A stretch of DNA of 64,000 nucleotides from Sphaerolaimus hirsutus (taxonomy: Eukaryota > Nematoda > Chromadorea > Monhysterida > Sphaerolaimidae). Positions 12,894 to 24,200 of the stretch are shown in pieces. The notes under the pieces are model-generated. The model was not told the origin of the DNA and searched no databases. It saw only the letters and a program-made list of their open reading frames with translations. Both the position numbers and the translations under genes were made by a program. Position 1 is the stretch's first letter. Every line of letters begins with the position of its first letter. The stretch is taken from contig OZ038458.1 in the NCBI GenBank assembly GCA_964036195.1, forward strand, positions 15,947,832 to 16,011,831, given 5' to 3'.

Positions 12894-13086
12894 GGGGGCA
12901 GTCCCAAGCCCTGTAAAGTGTAAAGTAAAGTGTCAAATGTAAAGTCAAATGTAAAGTAAAGTGTCAATCAAAACAAAAAAGAAAATGTTTTATTACTGAA
13001 ATTTGCATGACAATTGGCAGTTTACTTTGCATTTGACTTTACATTTGATACTTTACTTTACACTTTACAGGGCTTGGGATTGCCAC
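12894..13086. mobile_element. Introner-family element, intergenic copy
   Basis: About 193 bp with inverted ends GGGGCAGTCCCAAGCCCTGT / ACAGGGCTTGGGATTGCC and inner AAAGTGTCAAATGTAAAG words. It is flanked by CTG on both sides. Its length is close to that of the two introns of the same family (190 and 192 bp), but here it is outside any gene I can see. Confidence 0.75.
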
Positions 13087-13158
13087 CTGATTCACTGTTT
13101 TTTTTATACAATTTTAGTTTAAACGTAGCGAACCTGTGGTGAGAATCGTACTCGTAAA

Positions 13159-13311
13159 TAGTGATGTAAAAGCGCCATGGCGATTTTGGCGCTTGGCGCT
13201 ATTTTTTGGTGACGTCAGGATAAAAAGCGTTTGGCGCTGGCGCTTGGCGTTAGCGCCAACGTAAACGCCATGGCGCTTGGCGCCAATGTGTTGACGCTTT
13301 TTAAATCACTA
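13159..13311. mobile_element. Small hAT-type MITE, TAGTGATG ends, GCGCCATGGCG core
   Basis: Ends TAGTGATGTAAAAGCGCC and a mutated inverse (GCTTTTTAAATCACTA). The flanks CTCGTAAA and CTCGAAAC look like a decayed 8-bp duplication. It is a short relative of 6090-6973 just upstream of the hexosaminidase gene. Confidence 0.65.
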
Positions 13312-13523
13312 CTCGAAACGACGCATATATAGACTGATAAGAACAACTTAAAGGGTAGCAAGCAAATGTTCGCCAGATTCATTATCAATTAATGACAACA
13401 ATTTCTTACGTACAATTTACGATAAGGACAAAAAATCAAACATAAACAAAATCATCAGCTAGGTTGTCTACCTTTATAATTACCCTAATTAGATAAGTGT
13501 TTCACATTCATTACTCTGGCGCC

Positions 13524-16500
13524 ATGGGTCTATCCACACTGATGAGAAATGCTTCACTGCTTCTGTGCTGCGTAACACTCCTCAAAGCGGCCACACTACC
13601 AGTTCAACCCACTGAAGGAGAACCGTGGCCCAAGCCGCAGAAAATGGTCTGCCAGAAAACCAACTTCACAGTGTCGGGCACGAGCTTCAAATTCGTGATC
13701 GACCCGCTCGGCGAGGACAACGACAACAGCAACGGCAGCTGTGAGATCCTCACCAAGGCGGTTGCTCGATATAAAAAGTATCTGTTTGGGCAAAGTGCTG
13801 AGGGGCACAGCAGTGTGGATCTCGATGATGTTGATGGAAACTCTGTTGGTTCAGCTTTTATGGCAACTTACTTTAATCGTTGTATTTAGTTGCTGAGAAG
13901 ACATTTTGCGCTTACTAAACCAAGAACTTAGATCTTTCGGAACTGTAGAGGGGGAGAAATAACATAAGAATTTATTTCTTTTTTAAAATAAGAAACTAGA
14001 TAAGATACTCCACCGCGTGGAACATGTCTGAGTGACAGTGAAATATCAATCATTCACAACCTTACAGACAATCCTGAAGGGCCTGGAAATTTCTGTGGTG
14101 GGCAGCTGTGAGAAATGGCCGTATTTCGGCATGAATGAGCAATGTGAGTTCATAGCACATGAAAAAAACTTAAACATAACACAACAAACAATGAATGAAT
14201 GATTATATTGCATAGTCAAAAAAATTTCAGTGCCACTGCCAGGCATCTTCAATTTTTTTGCGAAATTTTAGATTAACGTGCGATTACCTACGTCAATGCC
14301 TAGAAAATACATCAGTACATAGCAAATATTTACATAAATAAGTGACTCAATGATTGAAACTTTTTGGCTTATCCGTGAAGAAAACACCATGACATTTGAA
14401 AAACTCCGATTGAACCGAGTAAGTAAATTTGTTCACAGTGCTCAAGCGTGTTATAATATGCATGTAAAACCTTCATATACTCTACCCTGCCAGACACGTT
14501 GTCCACGAGCGACAGTTCGGGCATGGCGAAGCTAAGTGCCGCCAGCGTGTGGGGGGCCCTGCGCGGCTTGGAAACCTTCAGCCACCTCTTCATGCACAGA
14601 GACAACAACGTGGTGGGTGATGCAATGATTCTTTTGCTCTTTTTATTTACCTACTTGCAATATTATACGCAAATCACCTCACAGCTGGAAGTGCGCCAAT
14701 GTCAAATCAGCGACTGGCCGCGCTTCCTTCATCGGGGCATACTGCTTGACACATCGCGGCACTATTTGTCAGAGAAAAAGATAATCGAGAATTTGGTTGT
14801 GGAATCGCTTTCATTATAAAAAATAAAAAATGTTTCATTGGATAAAGGAAAAATAATGACAAAATTCTTGCACGCAGGAGCTGCTGGCACAGAACAAATA
14901 CAACGTTTTCCATTGGCACATCGTTGATGATCAGTCATTCCCTTTCGTCAGCGAAACCTATCCGGAACTCAGCGGGAAGGTGCATTTCACAGTTGTAACC
15001 CAGTTGTAGTGTTTTTGCCTTGGCTACGATATGTGTTGAATGTGCAATTTGCAGGGTGCTTATTCCCCGCTGCACGTGTACTCCCCGGCTGCAGTGCAAC
15101 GCATATTGAACACGGCGCGGGAGCTGGGCATCCGGGTCGTGCCCGAATTCGATACACCCGGTTTGCCATACCGCGTTTAATCGCGTAATCGCTATTTGCA
15201 GCGATTTGCCTATATACTCGGCATCAACAAAGTATGCGCAGAATCCTACCATAATTTAATGAATAAAATATTGTGACAAATGTCGTAATTAATTGTAGAA
15301 ACAAACGATTGTTATGAAAAAACGGTATAATATTTGGTCCATCATTCAGATGGGTTATGGTAGGTTTCCATACTAAGTCTAACGTCCACCGAGTACACAC
15401 ACACACATGGTCACCTTACAGGCCACACCACTTCCTGGGGCGCGGGCATCGAGGGGCTGATCACCGACTGCTACAACAGCTCGGGCATGAAGACAGGCCG
15501 GCGGGCGCTACTCGACCCCACCAAGATGAACACCTACGACGTGGTGCTCGCCCTGTTCACGGAGGTGCTCAGGGTGTTTCCGGATAAATTTGTGCACTTG
15601 GGCGGTGATGAAGTGCGCTTTGACTTCAAGTGCTGGTTTGTTTGGTTTACTACAATTTTTAAAAACAACAGGACAATAGAGGCGAAAAACGGGCGGTCTT
15701 TTTAAAAATTTGAAAAGACATGAACAAACAACATTGGCACTCTGACAATACACTATTTTGTTGAAAAAAATTGTGAGAACGGTAAAAAATTAAAGCAACG
15801 CTCCTCCAGTTAGAAAAAAAAAGATAAACACCAGATATTGTCAGAGTAGATCAAGGAGGGGCGGATGAAGTTAGGTAACAGCCATGTAAATACAAACATC
15901 ATCAAAAACTTCGAAAATAAAATTTCGTCAGCCAATCATGAGCGCAGTGGACTTCTCAGACACAGACAAACACACGATGACACACGCAGGACATACAATC
16001 CAAGGGTGAAGGAGTTCATGGATCAGCAGGGATTCCAGACACCCGAGCAGCTGGAGAACTTTTATTTCAAACAGTGAATTGTCTACACATGAGAAAATAT
16101 AGATATAATGAAAAACACACACACATACGAAACATTCAAAAACAACACAGACTACTTCCACTGATCGAGCGAGCGCGCGCTGGCACCGATTACATCGTTT
16201 GGCAGGAAGTGCTCGACAACGAAATCCACGTGAGATCTTTTTTAAATTACACAAGTAAATATTGTATTTATCAACATTCAGGGGGTGCGGAATTAGGTTA
16301 AATAGCAGAGCCTGTCTTTTTGGGTGGCGCGCTTAATTGTTTCTGAAATGATAAATAAATCGACACAACGTCTGAGCGCACACGAGTAGGGGGCACTCCC
16401 AGATCCTGTAAAAGACCCTGTCAAATGGCATGTGTCATGTAAAAGACCCTGTGAAGTGACAAATGCCATGTTACAGGCAGGGACGTACGCAGGATTTTTG

Positions 16501-19500
16501 AGCGGGAGGAGCGGATTGTATACGGAGCCTGGCGAACGGGGGGGGGCGGCGCCCCCCCCCCCCAAAATTTGGCCCTATAGTAAAGGAATGGAGCCATGGC
16601 GCTGGCGCCATTTGTAGGCGCCAGCGCCATGGCAGTATCGGCGTTGGCGTTGGCGCCAACGTCTACCATATAGGTATCTATTGATACCTATGTATGGTAC
16701 TAGGTCCGCTTACTGCACTGTTAGACGCTTTTCTAATGCAATTTGACACCTGAAAATGCATATTAAAGAATGGGGTGGGGATTTGCGCGCTCGCGCGCAA
16801 GAAAATTTTTAAAGTGCCCACAAGTTCGCCTAAGAAAAGTGCCATTTCTGGCAAATTTTTCTGTCCGGCCCGGGAACGGGGGGGGGGGGGCGGCCGCCCC
16901 CCCCGCCCCCCCCGCCCCCCCTGCGTACGTCCTTGGTTACAGGGTCTTTTACATGACACCTGACATTTTACAGTTTTTTTAATACTTTACAGGGTCTTTT
17001 ACGGGTCTGGGAGTGGCAGCAGTTGACAACTTGCATTCACATGTGCACTTTTGGAAGTTTTTGTTGACAACAGAGAGATAACAAATTTGATTTTTTACCT
17101 ACTCATCTAAATGTAAATGAGGCGTCTACTTCTAAAAGTTGACGAGTCCAAAATATGAAAATTTTGAGTTAGGCCCGGAAACGTCATTTGGGGCTACTTC
17201 CGCACATTTTTTATAATTTTCCATAAAAACTTTGACCTCACATCCCATATGGCAAACTGCCAACATTGACATTTTTTGGGAAAAATGCAAAAATTTGGGG
17301 CAGAAGTCGACAAGTCCACCTAGTTTAGTGCAAGAAGTCGACAAGTCCATTCCTCCGCTTCCTTTTTATGGGGAAAAAATAGCAAGAAATGTGATATGTC
17401 CACTATGGACAGCTTCTTCTAAAAGTCGACAAGTGCATAAAATGCCCATAAGGCAGCCTCGGCTTCCCCGGGAACAAAAATGTTTGTTAGTGCAAGAAGT
17501 CGACAAGTCCAATTCCCTCCCAAAAACAGTTTTGCTCTGACCAAATGGAAATTTATGGACACCCAATTTTTCACATAAAAGTTGAGAGCAGGGGCTGAAA
17601 ATTTGACACTTTATTGTCAACATATGGAACTTAATGAAAAGCATGAGAGAGCCAAATTAAACACGCATCACGGGCCTGGAATTGGATCCGAAACTTAAAA
17701 TGCGATTTACTCAAAATCACATTTTGTGGACTTGTCGACTTTTAGAAGTAGAGGCCTCAAATGTATTGTGTAACTTTTATGTAGTGTGTGTAGGACAATA
17801 CGGTGTGGCCTAGTTTGTTAGCCAAGCCGGACTGCCCAAAAAACCCACCAAGGTCACAAAAAACATCCTTGCAGGTGCGCGGGTCCACAATTGCGCACGT
17901 CTGGAAAGGGAATAACCAGGCGGAACGAGCCAAGGAGCTGAGTAGCGTGACGGGTCAGGGCTACCGCGCGCTGCTATCTAGTTGTTGGTACCTCAACTAC
18001 ATACACTATGGTGACGATTGGAGTCCGTACTATTCCTGTGACCCCCAGGATTTTAATGGTGGGTCGGGTGCGAGTGGATAAACTCAGTCTGTGATGGGTG
18101 TGAGTAACCATGGAATAGTTGACAGTGAAGGGAAAACGTCACCAATGCCAAAAGCTCGCAGACTAGCTGCCAGTGACAAATATGGCAGCAACCGCCGGGA
18201 CGAGTAGCGCCAATCACGTGCACCACAGTTGTTTATGCGTATTTGCTTTTACTCGTAAAGTACGCATACTCGAGTAAATAAAAACAGAATACTTTACGCA
18301 TACTTTGGATAAAGTTTGGTACTTTTCACAACTCTGGTGGATATGCAATTAATTTCAAACAGTTACAGACTGGCATAAAACCAACATCTCAACTAAGACC
18401 CGTCGCCCTGCTGAAACACAGTCACACAACAGCAGCGACACAAACGCACCCACACAGGCACGGCGTCGCAGAAGGCGCTCGTGATGGGCGGCGAGGCGTG
18501 CATGTGGGGCGAGTTCGTCGACGACACCAACGTCACGCCCAGACTGTGGCCGCGCGCGTCCATCGTCGCCGAGCGCCTGTGGAGCGCGCAGACGGTCACC
18601 GACACTGCAGACGCGCAGCACCGCGTCGCAGAGCACCGGTGCAGACTCGTTAGGTGCGCGCCACTAAATATTATTGCACTTGAGAAGTGATGGAAAAGCG
18701 CCATGGCGCTTGGTGCTCTTTTACTGTGGCGCTATTGGCGCCATACCCATAAAAACATGGTGCTTCTGGCGCTTGGCGCTATTTCTGCATGGCGCTAGGA
18801 ACAAACTGCGCCGAACAAACAGACTGGCGCTGGCGCTCGGCGCTTTCGTCAAAGCATAAAGCGCCATGGCGCTTCTGGCGCTTGGCGCCATTTTGCTCTG
18901 GCGTCATTGGCGCTTGGCGCCAAAGTCCTGGCGCTTTTTCCATCACTTCATGAGTGAGACTAAATACTCCTCAATGCTATGCAAAGTTTGTCAAAGTAAA
19001 TACCGAGCCTGTAGCTGTACGCACAGAAACTCGGCACGCACAGAAGCCCGTTACGCACAGAAGTTAACTCGGTACGCACAGAAACTCGGCCCGCACATAG
19101 CTGATGCCATGTGCGTGCCGAGGTTCTGTGCGTACCGAGTTTCTGTGCGTACAAAGTTTGTGTGATTTTTCACATTCTCTTCTATTCTATTCCCTATGTA
19201 GCAGTAGTCGACACCCGAAATTTTGCCAACCGTTACATCTGTTTTCTACATATTTGACTTTCGCGATTGCGAATGTAAAATATGTAGAAAACAGCTGTAA
19301 CAGTTGATGAAATTTCAGGTGTCAACTACTGCAACACACCTGAACTCAGATGGCTGACTGGGGACCCACCGCACAGAAGTCCGCCACGCACAGGGCCCAG
19401 TTGTGTGCGTAACGGGCGTCTGTGCGTGGCGGGTTTTGATTCTGTGCGTTACGGGCGCGTGTGCGTAACGGGTTTCTGTGCGTAATGAGCCTGGCCCGTA

Positions 19501-19967
19501 AATACCAAGTATCAAAGTTAGGAGCGTATGTATAGTGTATACATTTTGAGTAAAACGTTTTTGCAACCGTGATTGTAACGGGTGCAGGTCTGTGTTGGGA
19601 GACGAAACCTGCATGTAACTTCTACAAAAGTATAAAATCTACTATACTCCAGTCACTTAACACCTTGCACACGTGGTTCCAGCTGGAACCGTGCCAACTA
19701 TATATAAAGCATGCAATTTTCATAAAAATGTTTTTAAAAATTCGTTGGTGTTACAACATTGTACATTAACGTATTCACGACGATGAATTTTTTAATCTTT
19801 TTACAAAAATCGCTGCTTTAATTATCATTGGCACGCTCCCAACGTGAGACATAACTCAGTGTGAGTGCAGAGTATCAAGTCTGCTGAGTATATGCAGGCG
19901 CGGCTACCCCGTGGAGCCACCCACCGGACCCAGCTTCTGTCCCATTGAATGGCCCGGTGATCAGTGA
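13524..19967 (+). CDS. Beta-N-acetylhexosaminidase (glycosyl hydrolase family 20), lysosomal
   Basis: Twelve exons: 13524-13844, 14068-14143, 14494-14612, 14685-14795, 14878-14979, 15055-15160, 15422-15635, 15990-16073, 16151-16229, 17875-18058, 18458-18653 and 19898-19967. They give 553 aa, the usual size of HEXA/HEXB-type enzymes, which remove terminal N-acetylhexosamine from glycans and glycolipids in lysosomes. A signal peptide covers about residues 1-26 ([20 protein letters not shown]...). Landmarks: [25 protein letters not shown] (about 221-231), PEFDTPGHT, the catalytic pair D341-E342 in [32 protein letters not shown] and [14 protein letters not shown]. Sequons include NFT, NGS, NSS and NVT. 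The ATG at 13524 has a good Kozak context (GCGCCATGG). No broken frame. AATAAA at 20046-20051 is a possible polyA signal. Confidence 0.96.
15215..15395. repeat. Dispersed 200-bp repeat copy in hexosaminidase intron 6
   Basis: This matches the block at 4703-4902 in the same orientation (AGTATGCGCAGAATCCTACC... to ...ACGTCCACCGAGTAC). It occupies most of the 261-bp intron between exons 6 and 7. Confidence 0.6.
16388..17018. mobile_element. Introner-family element interrupted by a hAT MITE
   Basis: Ends GGGGCACTCCCAGATCCTG and the inverse CGGGTCTGGGAGTGGC, with GTAAAAGACCCTGT words inside, mark an element of the GTGCCAATCCC family. It is split by the hAT MITE at 16478-16935, whose 8-bp duplication GTTACAGG lies in the host element, so the MITE came later. 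It sits in intron 9 of the hexosaminidase gene. Confidence 0.7.
16478..16935. mobile_element. hAT-type MITE, CAGGGACGTACGCAGG ends, 458 bp
   Basis: Inverted ends CAGGGACGTACGCAGG / CCTGCGTACGTCCTTG and an exact 8-bp duplication GTTACAGG (16470-16477 and 16936-16943). The inside has C/G-runs, a GCGCTGGCGCCA palindrome cluster and GCGCGCTCGCGCGC. Other full copies are at 23342-23752, 35417-35901, 48660-49111, 58343-58782 and 61185-61615, each with its own 8-bp duplication. Half copies are at 27097-27400 and about 49430-49705. Confidence 0.9.
17118..17760. mobile_element. MITE with ACTTCTAAAAGT inverted ends
   Basis: The left end GAGGCGTCTACTTCTAAAAG and right end CTTTTAGAAGTAGAGGCCTC are inverted. 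Inside, AAGTCGACAAGTCCA words are repeated. It is in intron 9 of the hexosaminidase gene. Similar end words occur near 5585, 51630, 52905 and 63560. Confidence 0.6.
18685..18949. mobile_element. TAGTGATGG-family MITE with GCGCCATGGCGC words
   Basis: Inverted ends AAGTGATGGAAAAGCGCC / GCGCTTTTTCCATCACTT enclose arrays of GGCGCTTGGCGC-type words. The duplication is not clear. It lies 31 bp after exon 11 of the hexosaminidase gene. Confidence 0.65.
19010..19490. repeat. Cluster of inverted CGCACAGAA words
   Basis: About ten copies of TACGCACAGAA or its complement TTCTGTGCGTA lie in the last hexosaminidase intron, grouped in two inverted blocks (19020-19160 and 19365-19490) around a nearly palindromic centre at 19200-19330 whose two sides repeat the word TTCTACATATTTGAC in inverted form. 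It looks like a foldback element with repeat-array arms. Confidence 0.55.
19642..19890. repeat. Dispersed repeat, CACGTGGTTCCAGCTGGAAC family
   Basis: This copy ends 8 bp before exon 12 of the hexosaminidase gene. The left half recurs at 36417-36560 and the right half (GGCACGCTTCCAAC...GAGTGCAGAGTATCAAGTC) at 37785-37930, apparently one copy split by a later insertion of about 1.2 kb. Confidence 0.6.
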
Positions 19968-21273
19968 TGAACATTCCATCTGTCTGATGCAGTATTAATA
20001 ATAGGGGATGAAAACAATTACTTTTTTCTAGTTGATTTTCAAAAAAATAAAGTGTTGAAAATAGCGATCAGTAAACAAGTTTGAATCAGATGAAAAGTAG
20101 GTGAAAAAGAATATGGTATTATATCACAACTTATGGTATTATATGACGTGGCAGTTCAGTATTTCGTTGATTGAACTAGCATGTAGAAATTGCAAATGAA
20201 AAAAACTTCTTTACTTGGACTAAGCGCAAAAGAAATGTAAAACTACAATACCTTTAAGAAGAAATACAGTATTTCCACGAAAACATAAATTTCCTACTTC
20301 ACTTGTACACGGCTCGGGCACTTAAGTGGAGTTGGCTTATTTCCAAGTTTATATTTGGATACGGTTAAGTATTGAAAAACGAGAGTAAAAGACGCAGGCT
20401 AGCCGTCGGAGTCACCGATAATGGCCGCGGAATGCGATCAAACGAACGGAAATGGTCGCTAGTGGCGGCCGACACACAAGCATGCCGCGCTGGTTAGCGA
20501 TCTTAAACGGCGGTATACAAACGAGTTCATCCAAAAATTGTTATGGACAGCTGCCAAATTCGCAACAGGGCTTTCCCTGACATATGTACCATGCCGCTGG
20601 ATTCATGTCAATATTTTAGGCGGTAACTTCAGAACTGCATTTTTACCGACATAATTAAGAAAAACACAGATCGATTTTCACAATGATACAAATAACAAAT
20701 GCAGATGTCTTGAAATTGTTCACGTCAATGCTATTTCGGGAAACATTGTGTTACAATGTTTCGAGATAGAGAACGACTGGGTCATGACCTACAAAACGAA
20801 AAAGGATCGCGGACTTTTTATTAACTTGGCACGCTTCCAATTCTGTATTGTATACGGTGGAGTAATGTACGAAAGAGAGTTAAAGGTGCATGATTTCCAG
20901 TCGCGTCACCGATAATGGCCGCGGAATGCGATTAAGCGAGCAGAAATGGTCGCTAAAGGCGGCCGACACACTAGTTGACACATATATGTCAACTGATCTC
21001 TGAACGGTATACAAACAGGCGTATAAAAAACTTTTTTGGGAAGCTGCCAAGTTTATATACGGAACATCCCCCACGGACAGAAATAGCTTGCGCTCAGCGT
21101 TGCATTATAGTTTTGTCATGTTTCAACTTCCGCTTTTAGCTAATTCGACTGCTTCACGCCAACGTTTATGTTCATCACACCCACATTTTTAACCGACTTT
21201 CGTGCGAGGTGGACAGAACTTTTCCGTAATTTTATTATTGGTGCAGGTAAAACGCCCAAGTTGAAGATTTATC
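19968..21273. promoter_or_regulatory. Spacer between hexosaminidase and Acinus with a duplicated block
   Basis: No coding exon. A block of about 160 bp at 20400-20560 (GTCACCGATAATGGCCGCGG ... AAATGGTCGCTAGTGGCGGCC) is repeated in the same orientation at 20890-21065 with divergence. The second copy lies about 200 bp before the Acinus start codon. A GTGCAG at 21241-21246 might be the acceptor of a 5' UTR intron. A promoter function is inference. Confidence 0.45.
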
Positions 21274-24200
21274 ATGGACGATCCGCTAGTGGATGGGCGA
21301 CCCTTGTCGTCTTTAAAAGTTACTGATTTGAAGGAAGTTCTGGGTCGCTATAATCTGTCCAGATCGGGAAATAAAGGCGCTTTGGCCGACCGACTGCGCG
21401 AGGTTTGTTCAACCCTTCGTCTTATTGCATTACTTATGGAATTTATGTACTTACTCACTCCAGGAAAGGTGACGCTTTCAAGTGGCTTGGGTGACTCTTT
21501 TTGCAGCTGTTGTAACAGACGCCATGCGAGCCTGTGCGTCATCACCGCGTCTGTGTGCTCACATTACAAATCACTCAGTCCCCGAATGTCTACGTTTACT
21601 TGAGTGAACACTTTCAATTTCGGGCAGGCCGCGCAGCCTTTGCGTTTTTCATGTGGTCACTACAGCATCTATAATCCCCTTCTGCTGTAACTTTTGACTA
21701 CATCTATTACAATTTTATGATGTATTTATGTATTCACGGTAAAGTGGCAGTGTAAATATACACAAGTCGGGAAGAAATAAAAAACACATTTTGAAATTTA
21801 TGTACACATGTAAACTGGAAACGCGGCATGTGGTCTTGACATAAAAGATGGCATAACCACAGTAGGGCCTTTGATCTGCGCCGATCCAACCCCTCAGATA
21901 CAAATGTTAAGACGAGGCCGTATAAACCATTCCAAGTGAACAGTGGTACATTACAGTTTTAAAACAAACAAAAAAAGAGTCTCCCAAGCCACTGGCGGTA
22001 GGCGGAGTTTCCAGGGTGAGTAAGTAGCCACAACGTACTTATGAAACATTTTCATGGCACCTTGCCAAAATGGATGTTTTCTTGCAGTATTTACTGACGT
22101 CGGCTGAAGGCGATGATGACCGGCACTCTCCCGTGGCTGCGGTAGGAAATGGCAGCATGAACACCACCAAGGACTCTGTTAGTTGAGAGTTTGTTGTCCT
22201 TTGAGTGAGCCATCTTCTTGACACGTTTAGACAAGGGGGGTTGTGAATAGGAATGGATAAAAAGCGCTTTAAAAAAACGCGCTTTTTTAAAAAAACGCGC
22301 TTTTTTCGCTCTTTTCAAAAAATGTCAAGACATTTCCTAGAAAGCTCCCAAATATGGTGCGAAATCAATATATACAGGTATATCTTACAAGTGGCAGTAC
22401 TTGTGATGATATATAGCCATAGAATGGCTGTGGAGCCATGGGATAGCGTTATAGGTGGGTTTTATGCCAAAAAATCCACTTTATGTTGACTCGTTAGTTA
22501 AATTACTATTTGTCAAATGGTCATGAGTTCAAGTGAAGTTAGGGATGAAATAATGCTTAAATAAGGTTATAAGAGAAGGCTAATACCTTGAGACTGATGT
22601 TTCCCACTGTAGAAGTATGTGGAAGCACATTGGCTGGATATTTTATATTACACTAACTAGGGTTGGAAAAAAAACGTTTTTTTTTTAACTCGATGTTTTT
22701 AAAAAAAAAACGTTTTTTTTAAAAAAAACGTTTTTTTTTAAAAGCTCCCAGATATGACCTAGTGTCAACATATATAGGTATATCAGACACTGGCAATACT
22801 CTGTGATGTTAAATATGACCATATAATGGCTGTGGAGCCATGGGATAGCATTATAAGTGGTGATTTGTGTCAAAAATATCCATTTTTCGTCGACATATCG
22901 TTCGTATATCGCCTTATAGTCGAATGTTCGTGACTTCAGGTAAAGTTTGGCACGGAATGGTGATCAAACAAGGTTATAAAAGGAGGTTGTTACTTTGGGA
23001 GTGAAGTTACACACTGTGGAGGTACATGGAAGCACATTACCTCAATATTATATATTACAGCAACATATGTCAGCTTATTCACCCATGGTAGCACATAGAA
23101 ATGGATGTTTTGATACTAAAAATGCAACAAAACCAATGAAAACAACCACCAATGTCAATTTGTGTGTGAAATTGCGCGCTTGCGCGCAAAAATTTTGCAA
23201 AATACCTAGTGCTTAGTACTAAAAATTTTGGCCGATGTTTTTTTTTAAAAAAACATTTCGGACGTCATGTTTAAAAAAAAACAAACGTTTTTTAAAAAAA
23301 AAAACGTTTAAAAAAAACATCGGCCAACCCTAACACTAACTCAGGGCCGTATCCAGCGGGGGGGCTGCAGCCCCCCCTCCCGGGGCGAGACCAAAAAGTG
23401 ACCGGAAAATGCGACTTTTTCAACGTCAGCGTAAAAAATTTTGCGCGCGAGCGCGCATTCTTCACCAGACATAAGGTATTATCATCGGATTTGCTCCATG
23501 TGGTCACAAATCGTTGTAAATACACTCAATGTTGTGCTTTTTGCTGTTTTGTATGTATATTTACATACATATACAGCGTTCCATGGCGCTGACGCCAACG
23601 CCAATAGCGCCATGGCGTGGCGCCTACTAATGGCGCCGGCGCCATTCCGCCACTTTTTAGCTCAAATTTTAGGGGGGGGGCTGAGCCCCCCCCCCTCGCC
23701 GGCCTCCGTAAACAAGCAGCCCCCCCGCTCAAAAATCCTGGATACGTCCCTGCACTAACTCATCACGGCTTTTTATCACGCATACAGGAATAGAAGCAAT
23801 GAGACTAAAAATACACAAAACCAATGAAAACAACCACCAGTGGTAATGTGCACGTGAAATTGCGCGCTTGCGCAAAAAAATAACAAAATACCTAGTGCAT
23901 AGGTAAAAAAATTTTTGCCAGCGCTTTTTTTTTAAAAAAAGCGGCGTTTTAAAAAAAAAGCGCTTGCCATCCCTAGTTGTGAAGCACTTTTCAATTGACT
24001 TTTTACACCGACGATGGTAAATAATTCAAAAATACGTTTTCAGTTGACGTTTAGATTTCAACACTAAATTGTGATTCATTTCGCCGAGGTTACCTTATTG
24101 GCTCATTGCCAACTCAGGACGCGTGTGAGAACAGCTTTGCCGAGTCCGAACCACAACATCGGGGCGAACAGCAGCAAGCGCAAAGCGCGCTTTGTGAGTA

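Larger units (their letters stand above)
9685..13523. other. AT-rich spacer between thioredoxin-like gene and hexosaminidase
   Basis: No convincing coding exon. Contents are AT-rich repeats: AAAATAAAATAAAA tracts near 11110-11200 that recur near 12440-12490, and a degraded introner-family copy at about 11345-11750 (starts CTGGGGGCAGCCCCAAGC, with many AAGTGTCAATTGTCATG words and embedded TTGGATAC repeats). Separate copies listed below are at 12894-13086 and 13159-13311. Small open frames at 9866-10186 lack any family signal. Confidence 0.5.
22248..23975. mobile_element. hAT-type element with two further elements inside
   Basis: Outer ends TAGGAATGGATAAAAAGCGC and GCGCTTGCCATCCCTA are inverted relatives, with 8-bp duplication GTTGTGAA (22240-22247 and 23976-23983). 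Inside it lie the TAGGGTTGG element 22658-23332 and the CAGGG MITE 23342-23752. All are in Acinus intron 2. Confidence 0.8.
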
